Assembly: GCA_910576385.1 (NCBI GenBank)
Contig: CAJTIR010000037.1
Span: 1 to 35,133, forward strand
DNA length: 35,133 nt
Direction of reading: 5' to 3'
Source: Lachnospiraceae bacterium
Lineage (GTDB): Bacteria; Bacillota; Clostridia; Lachnospirales; Lachnospiraceae
In this document: in pieces, positions 7,611-15,046 of the stretch
How positions within the stretch are numbered: position 1 is the first letter of the stretch
How the letters are laid out: every line of letters begins with the position of its first letter
Made by a program: the position numbers and the translations under genes
The notes under the pieces: model-generated
The model's input: only the letters and a program-made list of their open reading frames with translations
Databases searched by the model: none
Told to the model about the DNA's origin: nothing

Positions 7611-7906
7611 TCTCAAGCTTTAATCTGGAAAGTACCCCAAAATGCCGTTTCCTGCAATTTTGACTCCTAGCAAAGCTAGGTGGGTAACCGCAACCTCTCT
7701 TCTGCCTTCCGCTGCGTAATGACGGCTTGACATCCAATCGGCAATATAAGAATCCCATAAAAGTAAATGTAGGTTCAAAATAGCAGGGTGTCGAACATCC
7801 CAGGAATACTTTCTAGCCTATAACTGATTATACTCTATTATGCCCCAAATCGCAACCAAAAATTAATGTTAATTTCATGTTTCAGTCACATTATTTTCCA
7901 AAACCT

Positions 7907-10450
7907 TTACAGGTTATTGCATTTTTCCTGTGAATCTTCTAAATCTGCTGTCGAATCCTGGGCGTCTTGCTGCGGATTTTCCACATCTTCTGCCGGATTT
8001 TGGAAGTCTTCCTGCGATTCTTCCATATCTTCTGGCAGTTTTTGAGATTCATCCTCCAAGTCCTCAGAAACACTTTCTACTGTGTCAGAATCTTTCTGAG
8101 TATCTTCCTGAAGTTCTTGAGGATCTTCTGGCTTTGGATCTTCTGGTTTTGGATCCTCAGGTTTTGGATCTTCTGGCTTTGGATCTTCATCGTTCTTTAA
8201 AGTAACAGTAAGGGTAAATGTCTCTGTAATAGTCTTAGCTTCATTATTAGGATTTACAGCAGTATAATTGATTGTATAAGTTCCTGCTGTTTCAAATACT
8301 ATCGTTCCATCCTTACTAATACTTGGAACCTCAATGGTCTGTCCCTCGGCATCCACTCCTGTAATCTCAGCTTTCACTTCCACTTCCGTCTGATCTGGCA
8401 ATACTGCTGTCACTCCTGCCATTACCTCATAGGAAGCACCAGTGGATATCTCTGCTAATTTTTCAGGATCAATTGTAATCTTTGGCATTCTCTCATCCGT
8501 CACTGTCACTTTCATCACTGCCTGAGCTTTCTTGCCTTTTTCTGGATTGACGGCTGTATATGTGACTGTATATTCTCCTACCTGCTCAAACAGATACTCC
8601 TGTTCGGTCCACTCAGACTTCACACCTTCAGGCGTAGTCACTTCAATGGTCATCTGATCTGTGATATCTTTTCCAGATAAAAGCTTAGCAATCACTCCCG
8701 TTCTCAGATCCAAACTATCGCCCAAAGCAGCGTTTTGGTCGTTGACGCCAGAAATTACAGGCGCTTTGGTATCTTTTACTGTGACCTTCATAACCTTCTT
8801 TGCCACTGCTTTCTTGTTATAGGGATTTGCCACGGAATATTCCACGGAATAAACGCCCACTTTTGTAAAGCAATACTTCTTACTGTTACTAGTACTCAAA
8901 GTCTTATATTTTTTCGCACTTGGAGCTTTTACCTTAATCACAATCTTGGATGTCATATTTTTACCAGACACCAACTTAGCGGTAACGCCTGATCTCAAAT
9001 TTAAAACGGATTTATACTCTTTATTTTTCTTAGAAGAAACTCCTGAGAGCTTTGGTTTCTTGGTATCTTTAACGGTAATAACTGTTACTTTTTTAGCTAC
9101 AGCTTTCTTATTGTAAGGATTTGCTACCGAATATTCCACGCGATAAGTTCCAAGCTTGTTAAATTTATATTTCTTATACTTTTTCTCGGAAAGCTTAACA
9201 TATTTTTTGCTCTTCGGTACTTTTATTTTAATCACAATCTTCTTGGTCATACTCTTGCCAGACACCAGCTTAGCCTTGACGCCTGATTTTAAATTTTTAA
9301 CGGAATTGTATTCTAATGTCTTTTTCTTTGCAACTCCTGTCAATTTAGGCTTCTTGGTATCTTTTACAAGGACAGTGCCTGTCGCTTTTGTCTCCATCCC
9401 ATTATTTGGATTAATCACATAATAATTGATGCGATAAGTTCCAAGCTTTTTGAGCTTGAGCTTACTTCCATTATACAGCTTTTCCGTTTTGCTCTTCGGA
9501 TAAACTATTTTCACTCGAATTTGATCTGTCAAATTTTTCTGGTCAACAGTATGTGCCCTCACATTTGCACGCAATTTCAGTACTGAATTATACTCCTTGG
9601 TCTGTGAACCAACCACGCCTGTAATCGTAGCTGGCTGTGTGTCAACCACAGTATAGACTACATCCGCATAAGCACTTCTTCCCAAGGCGTCCGTCACCGC
9701 ATAGCTCATCCGATAACTTCCGAATTGAGATGTATTGACAGCGCCGCTGCAGGACAATTTATGTGTAATATCATTTCCCAATGAATCTCGCGCTACAATG
9801 CCGGAATAGGCATTAAAAGGCGCGCCATATGTAAGCTGTGTCTGTACGGCTGAGACATCAATCGATGGCCGCAGACCACTATAAGGATTGCCTGACATTG
9901 GATCTGTCGGATCCCATCCCCGACTGCCATACCTTGGTGGAATCTTAATTGCCTCTGGCTTGCCCAATGGGTCATTTGCAGAAGAGCCCCAGATCACTGT
10001 TACCTTGGTCTGCAAGGAACAATTATCATAAATCCATTTTGCATCCGCTACCGTCAAGCGCACACAGCCATGACTAGCTGTCGTCCCCAGTTTATTATAT
10101 TCCCGATAAGACTGGGAAGCATAATCACCATTTCCATAATACCATACCGAATGGAATAGAATAGAGCCCGTAATTCTTGTACAATATTGTCCATAAGAAG
10201 GACCATCCAGCACATGCCACCGAAGTTTCTGGCTGGTATAAAAAGTTCCAATCGGCGTTGCTGTACCGGTAGAACATACAAAAGCTTTGACCGGTGTGCC
10301 GTCGTTTCGGAACACTGTTACCACATTTGTCGCTTTATTTATCTGAATGGAATAATTTCCTGCTGCCTGCGCCTCTCCTTTTCCCATAAAAACAGCAAAC
10401 AGCAGCATAAAACAAAACATGAATGATACTAAAATTTTTTTCTTTTTCAT
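7907..10450 (-). CDS. Secreted L,D-transpeptidase (YkuD) with Ig-like repeats and acidic tail
   Basis: The product has 847 residues with a signal peptide (cut near AQA-A, residue 29). The YkuD domain (about 32-155) carries ILFHSVWY (H100) and SHGCVRL with catalytic C129. Such enzymes make 3-3 cross-links in peptidoglycan or attach proteins to it. Four to five Ig-like/DUF5011-type domains follow (about 200-760). Two middle ones are nearly identical, very lysine-rich copies sharing YSVANPYNKKAVAKKV. The C-terminus is strongly acidic, with a (PKPED)n run and many D/E/Q residues. No sorting signal or membrane anchor is seen at the end (EKCNNL), so it is probably held by charge or by cross-linking. 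The start at 10450 has GAGGG upstream. Confidence 0.9.
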   Translation of the reverse strand: MKKKKILVSFMFCFMLLFAVFMGKGEAQAAGNYSIQINKATNVVTVFRNDGTPVKAFVCSTGTATPIGTFYTSQKLRWHVLDGPSYGQYCTRITGSILFHSVWYYGNGDYASQSYREYNKLGTTASHGCVRLTVADAKWIYDNCSLQTKVTVIWGSSANDPLGKPEAIKIPPRYGSRGWDPTDPMSGNPYSGLRPSIDVSAVQTQLTYGAPFNAYSGIVARDSLGNDITHKLSCSGAVNTSQFGSYRMSYAVTDALGRSAYADVVYTVVDTQPATITGVVGSQTKEYNSVLKLRANVRAHTVDQKNLTDQIRVKIVYPKSKTEKLYNGSKLKLKKLGTYRINYYVINPNNGMETKATGTVLVKDTKKPKLTGVAKKKTLEYNSVKNLKSGVKAKLVSGKSMTKKIVIKIKVPKSKKYVKLSEKKYKKYKFNKLGTYRVEYSVANPYNKKAVAKKVTVITVKDTKKPKLSGVSSKKNKEYKSVLNLRSGVTAKLVSGKNMTSKIVIKVKAPSAKKYKTLSTSNSKKYCFTKVGVYSVEYSVANPYNKKAVAKKVMKVTVKDTKAPVISGVNDQNAALGDSLDLRTGVIAKLLSGKDITDQMTIEVTTPEGVKSEWTEQEYLFEQVGEYTVTYTAVNPEKGKKAQAVMKVTVTDERMPKITIDPEKLAEISTGASYEVMAGVTAVLPDQTEVEVKAEITGVDAEGQTIEVPSISKDGTIVFETAGTYTINYTAVNPNNEAKTITETFTLTVTLKNDEDPKPEDPKPEDPKPEDPKPEDPQELQEDTQKDSDTVESVSEDLEDESQKLPEDMEESQEDFQNPAEDVENPQQDAQDSTADLEDSQEKCNNL
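8121..8188 (-). repeat. 15-bp tandem repeat encoding PKPED
   Basis: About 4.5 units of GGATCTTCTGGCTTT (plus-strand reading) occur with a few silent changes. Each unit is five codons long, so copy-number change would keep the frame and only lengthen or shorten the acidic linker of the L,D-transpeptidase. Confidence 0.8.
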
Positions 10451-10511
10451 ATCTGACCCTCAAATCTGTCTTTCAAACTATCTGAATCTACAATGTATCT
10501 AATGCAAGAAT

Positions 10512-10593
10512 GCCTCTGGCATTCTCACTGCAAAATACACGCGATACCCAAACAAATCTTGATTTTGCGCGCTTCTGCAATCATGCCAGAGGC
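10512..10593. repeat. Long-range inverted repeat between pckA and the L,D-transpeptidase gene
   Basis: GCCTCTGGCAT (10512-10522) is a perfect inverted repeat of ATGCCAGAGGC (10583-10593). An inner pair GCAAAAT/ATTTTGC lies at about 10530-10568. There is no T-run, so it is not an obvious intrinsic terminator. It may end pckA transcription or form the leader of the next gene. Confidence 0.5.
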
Positions 10594-10630
10594 TAAAATA
10601 TATCTATTTTACAATAAATTTACAATAATC

Positions 10631-12310
10631 TTACAATGATTTTGCCTGATCAACAACCTTCTGGATTGCTGCTGCTGCATCATCTGGAAGTTTATTAAAT
10701 CCGCCTTCTGCCTCGTCCAGATTCTTTACATAATCTAATCTATCCTGCATACGAGCCTGTAACTGCTCAACATATGCTTTATCTGATAAATCTGGAACAA
10801 ATCCTTCCCATTCAAAGATCTCAATATCAGAGAACGGTCCCCAAGGCTTGAAATCTGCTTTCTTCTCAACGATAGCTTCCAATACACCCAATGTATCTTT
10901 TGGCTGAACCTTCTTGCCCATAAATTCACCAGTATTGATGATATAGCAGTCTACATTCTTGGATTCTACCAAGGATTTAAACTTCTCATAATCATTAACC
11001 AGCGGATAAGTTCTAAATGGATTTGCATAAGGCTCCACTACCAATGCATTTGGATCCACGCCTGCTGCTAATCTCTCTGCGGTAGAACGCTTAGTCGCCA
11101 GTGTTGCTCCCATAACAGAAGCCAGGGAAGCTCCCTTTAATTTTACTACTGGAGGAATGGTAGGATCTTTCATAATCCAGAAAATAGCGTTTACTGGTGC
11201 CTCAATCTTGTCCACACGGTTTGGAGACCATAATTTAGACTTAATCGCACGTCCATTACCATTACGGATATCCTCTGTCACCAGAACAACTTTTCCATCC
11301 TCATCCAGAGTTGCGGAACAGTTCTGAGCTGTCAACAGATATTTGTTATCGTCGCACGCTGTAGGATAATCTGCAGTCTTATCAAAGTACGTGGGCTCCA
11401 ATGCAACAGAGGCGCAAGTCTCAGCATTGATTACAAACGCATCGTCATGTAATACCTTAATGGAAGGATATTTATTATTATGCTTTGCATGTGTAAGTGT
11501 GGATTTTCCAGAACCAGATAAACCAAAAACTGCTGCCACATATTTGGAGCCATCATCCAAGGTATACTCTTTCTGACCACCGTGACAGGAAGCATATCCA
11601 TTTCTGTTGGCAAGTGCCCATGCCAAGGTCAAGGTACCTTTCTTGTGCTCACCAAAATATTTCATACCTAAAATACCTGCGCAGTTTGTATCTGTATTAA
11701 AATAGCATAAGCAATTCGGATCACAGATATCTGTCTTGTCGGTTCCAACCCACTGAGGATCAGAGAAAATATAGATATCCGGCTCATTGTCATACAACTT
11801 AGATGATTTATACATCTTCACATACTGATCAGACATATATTGGAAGTTTAACATCCAGGAATAGAGAAGATTCTCTTCCCCTTCTGGGATCAACAGATGT
11901 GCTTTTACCATAAATTCTGGATCCAGGCCAATAAATACTTCTGCATGATACATGGTCTTCCATCTGGAATCATATACAGCATCCATCAAAATCTTATCTA
12001 ATTCTGTTGTATTTACACCAGGCTTACCAGTAATTCTTCTTGCCGGCGCATAACGGCCAGTAATGGAACCGTCATTAAACAGCAATACTTTGGCATCTGT
12101 GTCAAGCCCAAATTCCTCTCCCTTATAGACAGGCATATCTGTCACAACTGTTCCTGGAGAATTTTTTGCAAGTTCATATGCCTCTCTCAATGTATTTACT
12201 TTTACGACATTATTGCCATAGAAAGCGGCCTCAATAATAGAACGTGTCTTTGCAAAACCAACCTTACCAGGCCCGATTTCTGTTCTTGGATAATAAGCCT
12301 TTGTTGCCAT
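10631..12310 (-). CDS. pckA: Phosphoenolpyruvate carboxykinase (ATP)
   Basis: The 559-residue enzyme is of the ATP-dependent PEPCK family. It interconverts oxaloacetate + ATP and PEP + CO2 + ADP; in fermentative gut bacteria it often runs in the CO2-fixing, ATP-forming direction. Visible motifs are the kinase-1a P-loop GLSGSGKST (263-271), the kinase-2-like VLHDDAF (about 286-292), and an RxxxTGKPG-like N-terminal stretch. The length fits the family, with a slightly long C-terminus. It is a single gene with an AAGGAGG site and a promoter (TTGACA-17-TATTCT) at 12349-12377. Confidence 0.95.
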   Translation of the reverse strand: MATKAYYPRTEIGPGKVGFAKTRSIIEAAFYGNNVVKVNTLREAYELAKNSPGTVVTDMPVYKGEEFGLDTDAKVLLFNDGSITGRYAPARRITGKPGVNTTELDKILMDAVYDSRWKTMYHAEVFIGLDPEFMVKAHLLIPEGEENLLYSWMLNFQYMSDQYVKMYKSSKLYDNEPDIYIFSDPQWVGTDKTDICDPNCLCYFNTDTNCAGILGMKYFGEHKKGTLTLAWALANRNGYASCHGGQKEYTLDDGSKYVAAVFGLSGSGKSTLTHAKHNNKYPSIKVLHDDAFVINAETCASVALEPTYFDKTADYPTACDDNKYLLTAQNCSATLDEDGKVVLVTEDIRNGNGRAIKSKLWSPNRVDKIEAPVNAIFWIMKDPTIPPVVKLKGASLASVMGATLATKRSTAERLAAGVDPNALVVEPYANPFRTYPLVNDYEKFKSLVESKNVDCYIINTGEFMGKKVQPKDTLGVLEAIVEKKADFKPWGPFSDIEIFEWEGFVPDLSDKAYVEQLQARMQDRLDYVKNLDEAEGGFNKLPDDAAAAIQKVVDQAKSL

Positions 12311-12348
12311 GTTTTCTTTTCCTCCTTAAGTTTAAATTTTCTCTCTTT

Positions 12349-12377
12349 AGAATAGCCTTTTGTTATTTTTTTGTCAA
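12349..12377 (-). promoter_or_regulatory. pckA promoter
   Basis: Minus strand: -35 TTGACA (12377-12372), 17-base spacer, -10 TATTCT (12354-12349). It lies about 40 bases before the pckA start. Confidence 0.65.
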
Positions 12378-12434
12378 TCGTTTTTTCCATTCTCATGAAA
12401 AATTTTTCCAGTTTTTTAGTCAACAACAATATTT

Positions 12435-12848
12435 TTATGTTGTGCCATTCACAACAAAATCTTTGGACTGAAATGCTCCCGGAAGCAGCTCAGCCAACGT
12501 CACCACCCGGTAATCCTGTTCACTGTTCGCCAAGATTACCTGGAAAGTCTTAAGGTCACAGAACTCCGCCAGTACCTGTCTGCATATTCCACAGGGCGGC
12601 AGATAATTTCCATTGTCTCCATTGACTGCAATCGCCGTAAATTCCTGCTCTCCTTGTGCCACTGCCGTAAACACCGCTGTGCGCTCCGCGCAGTTAGTAG
12701 CGGAAAAACTTGCATTCTCAACATTGCATCCGGTATATATTCTGCCGCTTTTTGTTAAAAGCGCTGCTCCCACCCGAAAATGGGAATATGGGGCATATGC
12801 AAATTCTTTTGCTTTCATTGCCTTAACAATTAAATCCTGGTACTCCAT
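12435..12848 (-). CDS. cdd: Cytidine deaminase
   Basis: At 137 residues this is the normal size for the small tetrameric enzyme, which deaminates cytidine and deoxycytidine to uridines in pyrimidine salvage. The zinc site is complete: C53-A-E55 in NCAERTAVF, with C86 and C89 in PCGICRQ. The substrate loop NVENASF is also present. It is a single gene between pckA and a small membrane protein, with an AAAGGA site upstream of ATG 12848. Confidence 0.95.
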   Translation of the reverse strand: MEYQDLIVKAMKAKEFAYAPYSHFRVGAALLTKSGRIYTGCNVENASFSATNCAERTAVFTAVAQGEQEFTAIAVNGDNGNYLPPCGICRQVLAEFCDLKTFQVILANSEQDYRVVTLAELLPGAFQSKDFVVNGTT

Positions 12849-12939
12849 GTCCTGTATCCTTTCTATGGGTTATTGTAAACTACTTTCCCAAAAAAATCTA
12901 TAAATTCCTTATAAAAATTCTGTAAAATTTTTGAAACTT

Positions 12940-13269
12940 CTACCAAAATTCCCGTTTTGCGCGGCTGACCATTACCGTAAACCAGACCAAAACAGTGAGA
13001 AACAGCAAGACCAAGGCCTTCATCACCACAGGAATTGGCATCACAAAATCATTGATCACAGCAACTGCACCAAATAATATTGCCATTGCCCCTAAAACAA
13101 GACTTTTGTGATAGATGGCATCAATATATCCTCGTACATCGCGAATTGGAACCATCGTATTTCCTCCGGTAAAAAATTTGTTTAACTGTTGTGTCCGCTT
13201 CATATTAATGGCAGAATAAATGGTATATACCCCATAAGCAAGAATCACAATATCAAATATAATCAGCAT
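12940..13269 (-). CDS. Small membrane protein, unknown function
   Basis: The 109-residue protein has three hydrophobic segments: residues 2-20, about 57-73 and about 82-102. The first is followed by a basic loop (MKRTQQLNKFF). I recognise no named family. It has its own promoter (TTGCAA-17-TATAAT), divergent from the receiver gene. No functional context is evident. Confidence 0.7.
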   Translation of the reverse strand: MLIIFDIVILAYGVYTIYSAINMKRTQQLNKFFTGGNTMVPIRDVRGYIDAIYHKSLVLGAMAILFGAVAVINDFVMPIPVVMKALVLLFLTVLVWFTVMVSRAKREFW

Positions 13270-13322
13270 CGTATTTTTCCTTTCTTTCAGCTTCTGTTTC
13301 TTTGGTTCTTACACCTATTTCT

Positions 13323-13351
13323 ATTATAACCGTTGTCGAAATGGATTGCAA
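13323..13351 (-). promoter_or_regulatory. Promoter of the small membrane protein gene
   Basis: Minus strand: TTGCAA (13351-13346), 17-base spacer, TATAAT (13328-13323). Confidence 0.6.
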
Positions 13352-13382
13352 TTAGCATTTCTATAAAAGAAATGATTGAATC

Positions 13383-13410
13383 TTGCAAAGACTTAGTGTA
13401 GAATTATATT
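13383..13410 (+). promoter_or_regulatory. Promoter of the receiver/CheX-like operon
   Basis: TTGCAA (13383-13388), 16-base spacer, TATATT (13405-13410). A 19-bp near-palindrome (CATTTCT...AGAAATG, 13356-13374) lies just upstream and could be an operator. Confidence 0.5.
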
Positions 13411-13447
13411 ATGTATATAAATTTGTAATTAACAAGGAGCGATTTTA

Positions 13448-13819
13448 ATGAAAGATGTAACTATTCTTATTTGCGACGATTCTATCCTGGCACGCAAACA
13501 GTTAAAAGACAGTATAAAGAAATGTGGTTTTGACAGTTTCCTGGAAGCCTCCAACGGACAGGAAGCGATTGACCTGTACAAAGAACATCAGCCAGATCTG
13601 GTTTTTGTAGATATTGTAATGCCCATCAAGGATGGTGTGGAAGCAATCCATGAAATCCGAGGATTTGACCCCAATGCACATGTCATTGTTGTCTCCTCTG
13701 TAGGCACCCAGACACAATTAAAAAATGCAATCATGGAGGGAGCACGAGATTTCATCCAAAAACCTTTTACCGATTCTGGTATCAAAGAAATCATAAAAGC
13801 GCGTTTTGAAGGGAGATAG
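13448..13819 (+). CDS. Stand-alone CheY-like receiver protein
   Basis: This is a single receiver domain of 123 residues without an output domain. The acidic pocket is D10-D11, the phosphorylation site is D55 (VFVDIVMP), the conserved serine is S83 or S84 (VVSS) and the lysine is K105 (KPF). It should be phosphorylated by a histidine kinase not present in this core stretch, and it signals by protein contact. The next gene starts 5 bases after its stop and encodes a CheX-like domain, a known phosphatase fold for CheY-type proteins, which suggests a dedicated pair. The ribosome binding site is AAGGAG. Confidence 0.9.
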   Translation: MKDVTILICDDSILARKQLKDSIKKCGFDSFLEASNGQEAIDLYKEHQPDLVFVDIVMPIKDGVEAIHEIRGFDPNAHVIVVSSVGTQTQLKNAIMEGARDFIQKPFTDSGIKEIIKARFEGR

Positions 13820-13824
13820 ACACT

Positions 13825-14721
13825 ATGCATACGCAGTTTTTTGGTAATTTTTTGCTTAACAAGGGAATCATCACCCCTGAGCAGTTGATTGAAGCGCTAA
13901 AAGTTCAATCCACTGCCCACCAAAAGCTTGGAACACTTGCTATCCACTCTGGCTATATGTCAGCAATTGAAGTCGAAGATGTTTTTATCACCCAGACTCA
14001 CTATGACAAGCGGTTCGGAGAGCTTGCCGTTGAACTTGGATATCTTACCCAGGAGCAAGTGGATGAACTTCTAACAATCCAACTCCCCAACTACATGCTT
14101 CTTGGACAGATTTTAGTAGAAAAAGGAATCCTGACCCATGTGGAATTTGAAGATTTGATTACCGAATACAAATCAATCTATGAGATTTATGATTTGGAAC
14201 TGATTGAAGAACAGCAGCATATGGTGGATAAGCTTCTCTCAGATTTTTATCTTCCAGAGGATTTGCCGCATTCGGAATATATCCTCTCCTACCTTACGCT
14301 CCTGTTTAATGATTTAGTGCGTTTTATCGGAGAAGATTTTACCACCTTGAATATCATTACCCTTCCTGAGATTCCCACTAACACCTGTATCTCGCAGGAA
14401 GTCGAAGGTTCTTTTTCTTTCCTGTCCGGCTTGGACATGGAGCAAGATACGGCCGTTGCCTTTGCAGGCAGATATATCGACGAGGAATTTGAGGAATTTA
14501 ATGAATATGTGAAAGCTTCGATGGAGGATTTTTTGAATCTGCACAATGGATTGTATTCTGTAAATATGTCCAACGATTATTCAATGGAACTACACTTGCA
14601 ACCGCCTGCTGAACATGAGAATACTCTTTTGTCAACAGATTACCCATTTTATCTGTTACCGATTATTTTCTCTTTCGGAACCATCAACTTCTTATTCTCG
14701 GTAAAAAGAATCGAGGAATAA
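13825..14721 (+). CDS. MshEN-like repeats fused to a CheX-like phosphatase domain
   Basis: This is a 298-residue soluble protein. Residues 5-115 contain three repeats of the pattern '(F)G..L...G.(L/I)(T/S)..(Q/E)...AL..Q' (LLNKGIITPEQLIEALKVQ; FGELAVELGYLTQEQVDELL; LGQILVEKGILTHVEFEDL). This is the layout of MshEN/GspE-N domains, several of which bind c-di-GMP. Residues about 145-298 resemble the CheX/CheC phosphatase fold, with the helix ASMEDFLNLHNGLYSVN carrying an E234...N238 pair like the family's catalytic E/N. It probably dephosphorylates the receiver encoded just upstream. The c-di-GMP link is inference from the repeat pattern only. Confidence 0.75.
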   Translation: MHTQFFGNFLLNKGIITPEQLIEALKVQSTAHQKLGTLAIHSGYMSAIEVEDVFITQTHYDKRFGELAVELGYLTQEQVDELLTIQLPNYMLLGQILVEKGILTHVEFEDLITEYKSIYEIYDLELIEEQQHMVDKLLSDFYLPEDLPHSEYILSYLTLLFNDLVRFIGEDFTTLNIITLPEIPTNTCISQEVEGSFSFLSGLDMEQDTAVAFAGRYIDEEFEEFNEYVKASMEDFLNLHNGLYSVNMSNDYSMELHLQPPAEHENTLLSTDYPFYLLPIIFSFGTINFLFSVKRIEE

Positions 14722-14799
14722 GTTGTTTTACAGCTTTTTGTTTTCCAACAAAAAGAATTACTATATGCTTTTGTCTTCTATTACTTATATGATTACAAA

Positions 14800-14856
14800 A
14801 GGGCTGTCGCACATATGACTTATATTACATACTGTGCTGCAACAGCCCTGATTTTT
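14800..14856 (+). repeat. Palindromic repeat copy (GGGCTGTCGCA family), probable terminator
   Basis: AGGGCTGT at 14800-14807 pairs with ACAGCCCT at 14842-14849, with additional CACA/TGTG pairing inside, followed by ATTTTTG. Its ends resemble the two longer copies at 18512-18622 and 24396-24459. Confidence 0.5.
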
Positions 14857-14965
14857 GTGTCATAAAATATATTTGCTAGTCAGTGATCCATCAACATGTA
14901 GAAAGACCCATACGCATCATTATTTTTTATCTTATAGAAAATCCGAGGGAATGTCCTATAAGATA

Positions 14966-15009
14966 AAAAAGTGTGTAAGTCCGATGTTTGTGACTTACAC
15001 ACTTTTTTG
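14966..15009. terminator. Bidirectional terminator between the CheX-like gene and thrC
   Basis: AAAAGTGTGTAAGTC pairs with GACTTACACACTTTT around a short loop. A-rich and T-rich flanks serve both strands. Confidence 0.8.
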
Positions 15010-15046
15010 CTTTGATATTATTTTTTCTTTAAAAATTTGTGTCTGT

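Larger units (their letters stand above)
7266..7906. other. 640-bp non-coding region with repeats and hairpins
   Basis: No gene is supported here. It contains a perfect 10-bp stem (GAAAGGCTGC 7461-7470 with GCAGCCTTTC 7482-7491), seven copies of a 9-base motif (7493-7610), and a hairpin CCTAGC-AAA-GCTAGG (7666-7680). It lies upstream of the SpoIID-domain gene and downstream of the L,D-transpeptidase gene, so it could contain a long leader or a small RNA. I could not match it to a known RNA family. Confidence 0.5.
14722..15046. other. Convergent intergenic region with three hairpins
   Basis: No gene is seen between the receiver/CheX operon and thrC, which converge. It contains a family-C palindromic repeat (14800-14849), a TATCTTATAG/CTATAAGATA stem (about 14929-14966), and a strong bidirectional terminator (14966-15009). 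Confidence 0.6.

Noticed and set aside
7930-8205. Leucine-rich plus-strand frames opposite the L,D-transpeptidase tail
   Set aside because: They are produced by the complement of the acidic PKPED repeats, not a gene.
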